Positions 1-7,068 of a stretch of DNA of 9,465 nucleotides are shown in pieces (within the stretch, counting starts at the first letter, position 1; the number at the start of each line of letters is the position of its first letter). The DNA is from Candidatus Sabulitectum sp. GTDB lineage: Bacteria > Fermentibacterota > Fermentibacteria > Fermentibacterales > JCC-6. Under the pieces are notes generated by a model. That model searched no databases and was not told the origin of the DNA. It worked only from the letters and a program-made list of their open reading frames with translations. The stretch lies in contig JAOZRM010000120.1 in assembly GCA_029940175.1 (NCBI GenBank), positions 1 through 9,465 of the forward strand. The letters run 5' to 3'. The position numbers were made by a program, and so were the translations under genes.

Positions 1-1228
1 CGACTACTTTGCCGTTGTCAATAGCTTCTGCCACAGTCTGAATAAGCTGGTCTTCCGGCATTCTGCTATAAGGAAGATTGCCTGCAACGAGATAGTCTTC
101 GATCTGCTGATCGGTCCATGAAGGTCCTAGATATGATCCCTTCTGAAGATCATTCACTCCGTCAACTTCTCTGGTACCATCCAGAACCTGGTGCCATGTA
201 AAAAGAGCAGCACCAAGAGCACCGCCTGCATCACCTGCAGCCGGTTGAATCCAGATATCGTCAAACACTTTCTCCTCAAGCAGTTTTCCATTGGCAACAC
301 AATTCAGAGCAACGCCACCAGCCAGCACCAGATTCTTTTCGCCAGTTTCCTTTCGAACATGCCTGCCTGTTCTCAGAATGACTTCTTCAGCAACTGCCTG
401 CACAGATGCTGCAAGATCCATATCCCTCTGGGTGAGATCACTCTCCGGTTTCCTTGGAGATCCGCCAAAAAGATCATGAAATTTTCGAGAGGTCATGGTT
501 AGTCCCTGGCAGTAATTGAAATACTTCATGTCCAGCCTGAAACTGCCGTCTTCTTTCAAATCCATGACTTTGTCAAGAATTGTTTTTACAAATTTTGGTT
601 CTCCATATGGAGCAAGGCCCATAACTTTGTATTCTCCAGAGTTAACCCTGAATCCTGTGTATGAAGTAAAGGCAGTATAGAGAAGGCCTAAGCTGTGAGG
701 GAAATGGATTTCCTTTTTTAGATCTATACGATTTCCAGCTCCAACACCCCATGCTGAAGTGGTCCACTCACCCACTCCATCCATCGTGATAATTGCTGCA
801 TTACGGAAAGGGCTTGGGAAAAAGGCTGACGCGGCATGAGACTGATGATGTTCAGGGAAAATAATCTTCCCTTCAAATCCGTCAAGAGACTTTCTTATAC
901 TGTCTTCCATCCAGAGTTTTTCTTTCAACCACAATGGCATTGCCTTAAGAAAAGAAGGCAGACCTGCAGGTGCAAAGGAAAGATATGTTTCCAGAAGACG
1001 CTCAAACTTCAGAAATGGTTTATCGTAGAATGCTATATGACCCACTTGATCCAAAGATATGCCAGCTTCAGAAAGACAATATTTTACTGCATTCTCTGGA
1101 AACCTGTGATCATGTTTCTTTCTGGTAAATCTTTCTTCCTGGGCTGCTGCAATGATATCTCCATTAAAAATAATACAGGCAGCGGAATCATGATAGAAAG
1201 CCGAGATGCCAAGGATGTAATTGCCTAT
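1..1228 (-). CDS. NodU/CmcH-family O-carbamoyltransferase, 3' end beyond the window
   Basis: This family transfers a carbamoyl group from carbamoyl phosphate, via carbamoyl-adenylate, to a hydroxyl of a sugar or secondary metabolite in the cytoplasm. About 409 residues are visible out of a usual 540-600, so part of the C-terminal domain is missing. The N-terminus carries the family signature ILGISAFYHDSAA (residues 5-17), then AAAQEERFTRKKHDHRFP (27-44). The Kae1-like HxxxH metal-binding motif is H127-H131 (HHQSH), followed by MDGVGEW (149-155). GGVALN (304-309) and PAAGDAGGALG (329-339) are the conserved ATP-site stretches. The reading frame is unbroken. The start is unusual: a GGAGG sits 6 nt before an ATA codon at 1228, exactly where the family's N-terminus begins, and no ATG or GTG is in frame nearby. 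A TTG at 1264 is the alternative but has no Shine-Dalgarno. It lies 102 nt downstream of the histidine kinase on the same strand. The acceptor substrate cannot be told. The family call is secure; the start is not. Confidence 0.93.
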   Translation of the reverse strand, partial: MGNYILGISAFYHDSAACIIFNGDIIAAAQEERFTRKKHDHRFPENAVKYCLSEAGISLDQVGHIAFYDKPFLKFERLLETYLSFAPAGLPSFLKAMPLWLKEKLWMEDSIRKSLDGFEGKIIFPEHHQSHAASAFFPSPFRNAAIITMDGVGEWTTSAWGVGAGNRIDLKKEIHFPHSLGLLYTAFTSYTGFRVNSGEYKVMGLAPYGEPKFVKTILDKVMDLKEDGSFRLDMKYFNYCQGLTMTSRKFHDLFGGSPRKPESDLTQRDMDLAASVQAVAEEVILRTGRHVRKETGEKNLVLAGGVALNCVANGKLLEEKVFDDIWIQPAAGDAGGALGAALFTWHQVLDGTREVDGVNDLQKGSYLGPSWTDQQIEDYLVAGNLPYSRMPEDQLIQTVAEAIDNGKVV

Positions 1229-1234
1229 GGTTTT

Positions 1235-1239
1235 CCTCC
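1235..1239 (-). promoter_or_regulatory. Ribosome binding site (GGAGG) of the carbamoyltransferase
   Basis: GGAGG is followed by six bases (AAAACC) and then ATA, which encodes the first residue of a MGNYILGI-like N-terminus. The spacing is ideal for initiation at the ATA. This is the main argument for placing the start at 1228 rather than at the upstream TTG (1264), which has no purine-rich element in front of it. Confidence 0.6.
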
Positions 1240-1330
1240 AGGTATGACAGACGGTTGCAAGCAAAATATAAACTCGAAAATAGCAAAGAAGCTGTCCCCA
1301 GGCAAACTCCGGAGCTTTCTGTAACCAACA

Positions 1331-3331
1331 CTACTCCTGATCAGGTTTGATTATTAGAACGTCATGAATAGAATTGAGAAGAGTATCAATGCCAAAGGGT
1401 TTAGTTATTGAGGCAACAAATCCGAAATCCTTGAAATTGGCCATTACTGTATTATTTGCGTATCCGCTAGCAACAATTGCAATAGCTGAAGGATCAAGTT
1501 CATGTATCATCCGAATGGCTTCCACCCCACCTACTCCGCCGGGAACAGTAATATCCATTATTAAAATATCGAATTTATCCTCTGCAATTACCGCTTCTCT
1601 GTACAGTCTAAATGCTTCAATTCCGTCTGTTGCTGTACCGGTACGATAACCGTTCTGCTGGAGAATCTCTGACACAACCTCGAGAACAGATTCTTCATCA
1701 TCCATAACGAGTATTTTTGTCTGTTTCGAGTATCCTTCAAGGACAGGTGAAGTCTTCTCTTCCTGCTTCACTGCTTTCTCTGAAGCAGGAAGGTAGAAGG
1801 CGAATACTGAGCCTTTTCCCGCTTCTGATTCTACAGTTACTCTACCGCCATGATTCTTTACAATTGAGTAAACAACAGCAAGTCCCAGGCCGCTTTCCTT
1901 AGACTTTGTGGTGAAAAAGGGATCAAATATTCTGCCTTGAATTTCAACAGGAATTCCAGAGCCACCATCCTTAACGCTAATCTTAATATAATGTCCAGGC
2001 TCCAGAGGCTGTTTGTTACTTTCACCAGAACTTTCATTCATGGCAGATATCTCAATTGTCCCGCCTCGGGGCATGGATTGAATCGCATTGGTAACAAGAT
2101 GATTTACAACCTGCACAATTTGTGCCTCATCAATGTTCACAGCCCAAAGATCATCCGGAAGATCATAAACAAGTTCCACTTTCGAGAAAGTTGCCGTGCG
2201 GGAACCGACCTTTCGAAGTACTCCCTGAATATCAGTGATCTTTCTTACCGGTTGACCTCCTTTTGAAAATGTAAGAAGCTGCCCGGTCAATTCACTGACC
2301 CGTAGAGATGCCTTTTCTGCTTTTTCCAGCTTACCTTGAACTCTATGATCTCCGGAAGCATACACTCTAGCCAAAGAGATATTTCCCATAACTGCTGTCA
2401 TAATATTATTGAAATCGTGGGCAAGCCCCCCTGCCAGAACTCCGATAGATTCCAATTTTTGAGCTTTCCTCATTTCTATCTCAAGGGCTTTTGTTGAAGA
2501 GATGTCCCTGATGATACCGTCAATTGTCTGAATCTGTCCTGCATGGTCCAAAGTGGCGTTTGCTGATACCGAAGCCCAGAAAGGGGTTCCATCCCCTCGG
2601 ACAAGCTCCATCTCGTAGTTGTCCACCTTGCCTCTTTTTTGCATCTGTTCGAGAAAAAAAGCTCTGTCTTCCGGATTTTTGTATCTTTTCCACACAGGAG
2701 TCCCGTAGATGTCTTCAACAGATTCTGCCTGAAACATTCTTACCATGGCGGGATTGGCAGAAGCCACATAGCCATGAGAATTGGTTGTATAAGCTGCTAC
2801 AGGAAGATTCTTCACAAGAGTTTGGTATCTCAGGGTAGCTATCCTCAATTCCTCTTCTATGGCCATAGATCTTCTTTTTTTCGTCACGTCTTCAGTGAGC
2901 ACTACAACACTCTCAACTTCACCGGAAAGATTCATTACACTGTAAAATCTTTGATTTATCCACCTATTCAGTTCCTTCAAATAGAAATCTTCAAGGATCA
3001 AGTCACCACCTTTTTTATACACATCAATAACTGATTGAGAATCAGAACCAAGATAGCTATCATTCTCATCGAATTTCAGCTCTGTTCTTTTTCTGCTAAG
3101 TGCTTCTGAAACTGAATTTTCAGTCATCTCCCAGATCTTTGTCCATTGGGCATTACAAAGAATGAGATTTCCACACCTGTCTCTGACTGATATCCCCACT
3201 GGAGATTGATCGATGATTGCTTTATGGATAAGGTTTCCCTGAGAAGTCTCTGCTTCTTTAAGACTCTTCTCAAGCTGAGAGATTCGCTTCAGCGCTGTGT
3301 CAAGATCTGTGATTCCAGCATTCCTGCCCAT
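1331..3331 (-). CDS. Soluble hybrid sensor histidine kinase (PAS-PAS-HisKA-HATPase-REC)
   Basis: This 666-residue protein autophosphorylates on a His and can pass the phosphate to its own receiver domain. Domains in order: a short helical segment rich in Leu/Glu/Lys (about 12-32, probable coiled coil); PAS 1 (about 37-150); PAS 2 (about 165-283) with the PAC-like end GIIRDIS; a DHp helix with phospho-acceptor H305 in GLAHDFNN; and a HATPase domain. The HATPase has the N box around N410-N415, G1 DGGSG (455-459), F box DPFFTT (470-475) and G2 GLGL (481-484). The receiver domain (about 538-660) has acidic residues D544/D545, phospho-acceptor D593 in MDITVP, S622 and K644. There is no signal peptide or membrane segment, so sensing is probably cytoplasmic through the PAS domains. 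The ATG at 3331 has GGAG seven bases upstream. There is no DNA-binding output domain, so a separate partner must carry the response. It is divergent from the secreted propeller gene and just upstream of the carbamoyltransferase. The signal is unknown. Confidence 0.96.
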   Translation of the reverse strand: MGRNAGITDLDTALKRISQLEKSLKEAETSQGNLIHKAIIDQSPVGISVRDRCGNLILCNAQWTKIWEMTENSVSEALSRKRTELKFDENDSYLGSDSQSVIDVYKKGGDLILEDFYLKELNRWINQRFYSVMNLSGEVESVVVLTEDVTKKRRSMAIEEELRIATLRYQTLVKNLPVAAYTTNSHGYVASANPAMVRMFQAESVEDIYGTPVWKRYKNPEDRAFFLEQMQKRGKVDNYEMELVRGDGTPFWASVSANATLDHAGQIQTIDGIIRDISSTKALEIEMRKAQKLESIGVLAGGLAHDFNNIMTAVMGNISLARVYASGDHRVQGKLEKAEKASLRVSELTGQLLTFSKGGQPVRKITDIQGVLRKVGSRTATFSKVELVYDLPDDLWAVNIDEAQIVQVVNHLVTNAIQSMPRGGTIEISAMNESSGESNKQPLEPGHYIKISVKDGGSGIPVEIQGRIFDPFFTTKSKESGLGLAVVYSIVKNHGGRVTVESEAGKGSVFAFYLPASEKAVKQEEKTSPVLEGYSKQTKILVMDDEESVLEVVSEILQQNGYRTGTATDGIEAFRLYREAVIAEDKFDILIMDITVPGGVGGVEAIRMIHELDPSAIAIVASGYANNTVMANFKDFGFVASITKPFGIDTLLNSIHDVLIIKPDQE

Positions 3332-3471
3332 GAAATTCTCCGTTGTAACAAAAGAGTTTGTATGTTGCCAAGCTGCTTAATATATGATACCCGTTGACCA
3401 GTTGGTATGTTCCTCTTTTACGGTGTCTGGCAATAAGCTGAAAATGCAGAGAAAACTGAAAGGACCATGTG
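3332..3471. promoter_or_regulatory. Divergent intergenic region between the kinase and the secreted propeller gene
   Basis: These 140 nt must hold the promoter of the plus-strand propeller gene and probably that of the kinase operon. An AT-rich stretch on the minus strand (CATATATTAAG, about 3377-3387) could serve as a -10 for the kinase. TTGACC at 3394-3399 resembles a -35 for the plus strand but has no good -10 at the right distance. A short dyad ATACC-N12-GGTAT spans 3387-3408 and overlaps both candidates. No single promoter can be assigned with confidence. Confidence 0.35.
3458..3464 (+). promoter_or_regulatory. Ribosome binding site (GAAAGGA) and overlapping start codons of the secreted propeller gene
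   Basis: GAAAGGA ends 7 nt before the ATG at 3472 and only 4 nt before an in-frame GTG at 3469, which favours the ATG. An in-frame TGA at 3457-3459 excludes any earlier start. An out-of-frame ATG at 3467 is followed at once by TGA (3470-3472), and that stop overlaps the chosen ATG. Confidence 0.55.
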
Positions 3472-4827
3472 ATGCATCTTCTGATTCTCCTGATTGGACT
3501 TATCCCGTTCAATGTTAACTGCGAGTACCCAGGTGATCAGGCGGGCAAAGGAGCAACACTCTCAAGTTTTGGCTGCATGTCCGCTGGAAACACACCTCTG
3601 GACGCAAGTGGAAACACCCAGATATTAATGGCGGCATACGACGAGTCCGGACTGTTCCTCTGGACAGATTCTTTTCACCTTGGCCAAAGCTCAGAGATAT
3701 TTGCTGTTCAATCATGGGACGGCGGTTTGATCTTCACCGGCTCATGGAGCAGTCCATCCACCGGGGTAAATGCACTTGCTCATGCTGTTTCCTCTGACTG
3801 CCAGAGAATGTGGACTTATTCTCTTGAGCTGGCAGACCTTGAAACATTTACAACAGCAGCACAGGGAACAGATGGAACCATAGTGTGTGCCGGAAGAACA
3901 AATAGCTACGGTGCCGGTGGAAGCGATGTACTAATGGTAGCCCTGGATCAATCTGGAAATGAACTCTGGAAGAAAACCTACGGAACTCCGGGAGAAGAAG
4001 CTGTTTACCACATCTCATCATGCAGTGATGGAGGGTATATCCTCGCGTGTCAGGCCATGGATTGGGGTGCCGGACTTGGCGATTACTGGATCATACGAAC
4101 AGACAGTGCTGGAGACACTCTCTGGACGGGAACTTACGGTGGTGCTGAATTTGAGTATCCATGGCGTGTACTGCAAGCCGGTGAGAACTTCTATGTGGCA
4201 GGCAATACTCTCTCTTTCGGTGCTGGCAGTTACGACTGGTGGATACTGAAACTGGATTCCTCCGGAAACATGATCTGGGAGACTGTCTGGGGATTAAAAA
4301 ATACAGACAGTTGCATGGCTCTTGCCATTCGAGATGGTGAGGCAGTGGTTGGAGGAGCTGCAGAGACTGCTTCCGGTGTGTTTGAATCCGCTGTTGTAAT
4401 CTTTGATGAAGATGGATACGTACTTGAGGATTGGTATTATGACCCGGGAATGATCAGATCGATTGAAACCCTTGAAAGCGAAGGTTTTCTCATTGGCGGG
4501 GTAACTTATGAAAGCAATTCTGCCCTCTGGACCATGTGTACAGACTCTCTGGGAAACAGCCCTGAAATGGGAATTTCACCGGAAATCCGGAGTACTGGTA
4601 TCTCCCTAAGCCGAAATCCTGTTTCCTCTTCAGTGGAGATAGAAATAGGGTTGGGATCACAGACTGAATCATCCACAATCACCGTCCATGACATTTCAGG
4701 AAGAATTGTGGGAACAGCATTGTTAAGAGATGGAAAGACTGTTTTCGATGTTACAAATCTGTCTCCGGGGATCTACTCCATTAGAAGCAGTAATGGTGAT
4801 ACAACAAGAATGGCAGTTCTAAGGTAG
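3472..4827 (+). CDS. Secreted beta-propeller protein with T9SS-type C-terminal sorting domain
   Basis: A 451-residue exported protein. The first 16 or so residues form a short hydrophobic signal peptide with no Lys or Arg, ending near a Cys (NVNC). That site does not fit a normal lipobox. The body is a repeat protein. Aromatic landmarks of the form 'D.SG..LW' recur with Trp at residues 64, 114, 166, 218, 269 and 321, a period of 50-52. They are accompanied by TYG, DGGY and NT.SFGAG motifs typical of bacterial propellers that carry T9SS domains. The last 75 or so residues (from about 375) match the Por secretion C-terminal domain: an N-terminal SLSRNPV, a central VHDISGRIV and a final LSPGIYSIR strand. 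In that family this domain directs export through T9SS and attachment to the cell surface. Inference: this is a surface or secreted binding protein; no catalytic motif is visible. It is divergent from the kinase and convergent with the lipoprotein array. Its specific role is unknown. Confidence 0.88.
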   Translation: MHLLILLIGLIPFNVNCEYPGDQAGKGATLSSFGCMSAGNTPLDASGNTQILMAAYDESGLFLWTDSFHLGQSSEIFAVQSWDGGLIFTGSWSSPSTGVNALAHAVSSDCQRMWTYSLELADLETFTTAAQGTDGTIVCAGRTNSYGAGGSDVLMVALDQSGNELWKKTYGTPGEEAVYHISSCSDGGYILACQAMDWGAGLGDYWIIRTDSAGDTLWTGTYGGAEFEYPWRVLQAGENFYVAGNTLSFGAGSYDWWILKLDSSGNMIWETVWGLKNTDSCMALAIRDGEAVVGGAAETASGVFESAVVIFDEDGYVLEDWYYDPGMIRSIETLESEGFLIGGVTYESNSALWTMCTDSLGNSPEMGISPEIRSTGISLSRNPVSSSVEIEIGLGSQTESSTITVHDISGRIVGTALLRDGKTVFDVTNLSPGIYSIRSSNGDTTRMAVLR

Positions 4828-4831
4828 CTGA

Positions 4832-5842
4832 TCACTCTGTAGTAAGTGCATGTATGATTCCATCCTCTGATACTTTAAGGTCAAGAGGAAAACCGGGAAG
4901 ATCAATTTGCTGATCTACAGTGTAAGTGCTGCAATTATAGGAAATAAGTCTGCTTGCAGATTCTCCAATACTGCTCAGAACAAAGGCATGAGTACTGTCA
5001 GTCGCCATAGACAAAAAATGAGAATTGCCTGTTATACCAACTTGTCCGTAATACTCAGGCAGTGGTGGAACGTGAACCTGAGAATTGATAACATCAACAA
5101 TTCCAACTGAATAATCTCCCGGATATCCCTTCACCCCCACAAAAATTGTATCACCTGGTACAGCTGCAAGAGCAAGACAGGGAACCGGCTCATCCAGTAT
5201 GGTGTTTCTCAGCACACCAGGAGCCAGTATCTCAACAAGATTGATTCCACGGGATGTGCCCAGAAGCATTGAATCAGGATTCTGGCCTGGTTCAAAGCAA
5301 TTAATTATGAAATACACAGGAACCGATGTGTATGGATAATTGTTCTCTATGGAAAGCTGATACAACCTGTTAGACGGCCCGTCGCAGACAAAAATATAGG
5401 ATGAATTATCTGGAACTACAAGTTCAATCGGAGACTGACAGACACTGAATTCATCAAGAACTTCACACCCCGGCAGATCGATCTCCAGAAGCTTTCCCAT
5501 GGAACCAATCAGATATGCCGTTTCCTCAGTTGAGCTGTAAGCCATCTGCGAGTATCCGGCAGGAGATTCAGAACCAACAGTAAATTCTCCAATAAGGTCA
5601 TAAGTGCCCAGTGAGTAACTGCGAATCATGCCTCTGGTAGTTGCAATCAATAAACCATCCGGATAAACAAGAAGGCTTCTTGCCTCCGGAATGTCTGAGA
5701 TCTCCCTGATTACTGAAAAATCATCAGGTGATAAAATGTACAGCGCACCGGAGTATGGTAATTCATATTCAGTAAGACCGGTGCAACCAAAAAAGAAAAG
5801 AAGCGGAGTCAACACAAAGATGGCAACAATAATGGTGTGCAT
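4832..5842 (-). CDS. Propeller-type lipoprotein, copy 1 of the array
   Basis: A 336-residue predicted lipoprotein of unknown function. The signal peptide MHTIIVAIFVLTPLLFFFGC has lipidation Cys20 in a FFGC lipobox. Thr at +2 (no Asp) suggests the outer membrane by the Lol rule known from proteobacteria. The body looks like a YncE/YVTN-type propeller: repeated short strands with ARSLLVYPDG, LIATT, YLIGSMGKLLEIDL, FVCDGPSNR and SRLISYN. No catalytic residues are recognised. It is roughly 40% identical by eye to copy 2 downstream of the other S41-like gene, sharing VGS.SPAGY, DGP.N, SRLISYN and PGFPLDLK. The start is set at the ATG at 5842 because GGAG lies 8 nt upstream and the signal peptide begins there. 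An in-frame GTG at 5893 would add 17 residues but abuts its only purine stretch. It is the last gene of the array, 70 nt after S41-like copy A. Its stop is 4 nt from that of the convergent gene. Confidence 0.82.
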   Translation of the reverse strand: MHTIIVAIFVLTPLLFFFGCTGLTEYELPYSGALYILSPDDFSVIREISDIPEARSLLVYPDGLLIATTRGMIRSYSLGTYDLIGEFTVGSESPAGYSQMAYSSTEETAYLIGSMGKLLEIDLPGCEVLDEFSVCQSPIELVVPDNSSYIFVCDGPSNRLYQLSIENNYPYTSVPVYFIINCFEPGQNPDSMLLGTSRGINLVEILAPGVLRNTILDEPVPCLALAAVPGDTIFVGVKGYPGDYSVGIVDVINSQVHVPPLPEYYGQVGITGNSHFLSMATDSTHAFVLSSIGESASRLISYNCSTYTVDQQIDLPGFPLDLKVSEDGIIHALTTE

Positions 5843-5850
5843 CCTGTACA

Positions 5851-5854
5851 CTCC
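5851..5854 (-). promoter_or_regulatory. Ribosome binding site (GGAG) deciding the start of propeller lipoprotein copy 1
   Basis: GGAG lies 8 nt before the ATG at 5842. That ATG begins a canonical lipoprotein signal peptide, whereas the in-frame GTG further upstream has no correctly spaced site. Confidence 0.5.
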
Positions 5855-5912
5855 AGCCAGATCGATCCGGGATAAAGCAGACAAGTCTCCCACTCCTCTT
5901 CAAGCAGATTAA

Positions 5913-7019
5913 TTACCTGTAGTCCTCCAGCATACCAATGGCGTGATCTAAAACAGGGTCTATTCCTGCGGCAAAATCAGATTCTGTGGCTTCCACATAA
6001 ATGTCAGGAGGTATACCGGCACCTTCAATCCAGTGCTTCTGCTTAGTAAGTATGGTTGTTTGAACCACCCTGGCATACCAGAGATCTGCTATTGGTACAT
6101 CGTGAAAAATGGAAACGCTGCCTCCAGTGGTATCTCCCACAAGAACTACATTGGGAAAATTTATGAGATTCGCAGTCATACTCTCACACGAACTCCTACT
6201 ATTCTCACCCACAAGCAGTATGACAGTTCCGGTATACTGACGGGGTCCCGCCGAGTATACTGCAGGTCGAACATCCCAGTACTGATCGTACTCTGGTCCG
6301 CTTCTTGATCTGTAGATGGCGCCAGGTCGGGAATGGTCTGTAAATCTTCCTGTGAACTCTTCACCGCTTGAACCTTGATAATACGCCAGTGGATTCATTC
6401 GTATATCTATAATAACTGCAGGTACTTCCAGTTCAATACATTCAGCAATGAATCCGTCAATTGAATCAAGTGCAAATGGATAATGATCCAAATCCGGAAT
6501 TGTGTCCAGAAAGGCATATGGCAGGATTGCCGGATCACACCAGCCAAAACCATGGCTGTAACCTTCACTCCATCCAGCCCATCCGTTTGGCTCCAGATAC
6601 TGCTCAATCAGAACATCCATGTCATAGTTAGAATAGTATTCACAGGTGTATGGATACACCTCCTCCACAACTTCCCACATATTATCTACTCTAAAAAGAG
6701 AAATCGCCGGGTCCTCCAACTCTGCCAGCATATCAGCAATAACTCCTATGAGTTGATCCTGATTCTCGCAGCCTGCCATAAGAGGAAAGTAGGTCCGCCC
6801 CATCTCCTTCCAGTCGATTTCCCTGTGGGCAAAATAGGGGCAAAGAGCTTCATACTCCTCGAAGACATTGATAAACCCCTGAATATCTGTTCCAGGTTCC
6901 TCTATAGCGTAGGGACTGTGCAGGCAACCAAGAAACAACAGAATTGGCAGACAAAAAGACATTACTCTCGAAGTGGTTACAGTTTTCTCTTTTTTAATTT
7001 TCTTTTCCATATCCCTCAT
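5913..7019 (-). CDS. S41-peptidase-like lipoprotein, copy A
   Basis: A 368-residue predicted outer-membrane lipoprotein. It has a basic N-terminus (KKIKKEK), a hydrophobic stretch and a lipobox-like LFLGC with Cys32. It resembles the PDZ-less S41 (C-terminal processing/tricorn-like) peptidases. The N-terminal helical domain contains CPYFAH..IDW (60-70) and a 'L.D' segment (101-103). The core strand VIIDIRMNP (202-210) comes next, then LVGENSRSSCE (269-279), VVLVGDTTGG (291-300) and the C-terminal IEGAGIPPDIYVE (331-343). The Ser at the family's nucleophile position (three before the Glu) is S276. The residue usually Lys (22 after the Glu) is S301. The usual His of the L.DGH motif is replaced by Ala105 (LEDPA). 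Catalysis is therefore doubtful. The ATG at 7019 was chosen because AGGA lies 7 nt upstream and an ATG at M20 would leave a signal peptide without basic residues. It lies 49 nt after propeller copy 2 and 70 nt before copy 1. It could be a degraded protease or a binding protein of this fold. Confidence 0.8.
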   Translation of the reverse strand: MRDMEKKIKKEKTVTTSRVMSFCLPILLFLGCLHSPYAIEEPGTDIQGFINVFEEYEALCPYFAHREIDWKEMGRTYFPLMAGCENQDQLIGVIADMLAELEDPAISLFRVDNMWEVVEEVYPYTCEYYSNYDMDVLIEQYLEPNGWAGWSEGYSHGFGWCDPAILPYAFLDTIPDLDHYPFALDSIDGFIAECIELEVPAVIIDIRMNPLAYYQGSSGEEFTGRFTDHSRPGAIYRSRSGPEYDQYWDVRPAVYSAGPRQYTGTVILLVGENSRSSCESMTANLINFPNVVLVGDTTGGSVSIFHDVPIADLWYARVVQTTILTKQKHWIEGAGIPPDIYVEATESDFAAGIDPVLDHAIGMLEDYR

Positions 7020-7068
7020 TCCTCATTCCTTAACAATAATCCAGAATACTCAAAATAGGGTGGAAGCA

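Noticed and set aside
1302..1318. Hairpin AAAGCTCCGGAGTTT after the kinase as an intrinsic terminator
   Set aside because: The perfect core is only CTCC/GGAG with no room for a loop, and just three T follow. It is too weak to call.
836..1324. 162-codon open frame on the plus strand
   Set aside because: It lies wholly antisense to the carbamoyltransferase and its upstream gap. The minus-strand frame has unmistakable family motifs, and the plus-strand translation has none.
1229..1333. Possible kinase-carbamoyltransferase fusion by readthrough of the kinase TAG
   Set aside because: The two genes are in the same frame with 34 open codons between them, but the linker has no protein-like character and a good ribosome binding site precedes the second gene. 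TAG also ends three other genes here, so it is an ordinary stop. A 34-codon open stretch is unremarkable by chance.
5843..5893. In-frame GTG at 5893 as the start of propeller lipoprotein copy 1
   Set aside because: Its only purine-rich stretch directly abuts the codon. The added 17 residues would precede a complete signal peptide that has its own ATG and a correctly spaced site.
6483..7058. 191-codon open frame on the plus strand
   Set aside because: It is antisense to S41-like copy A, whose protein is conserved in copy B. The antisense translation shows no domain or signal and is not preserved in the second copy.
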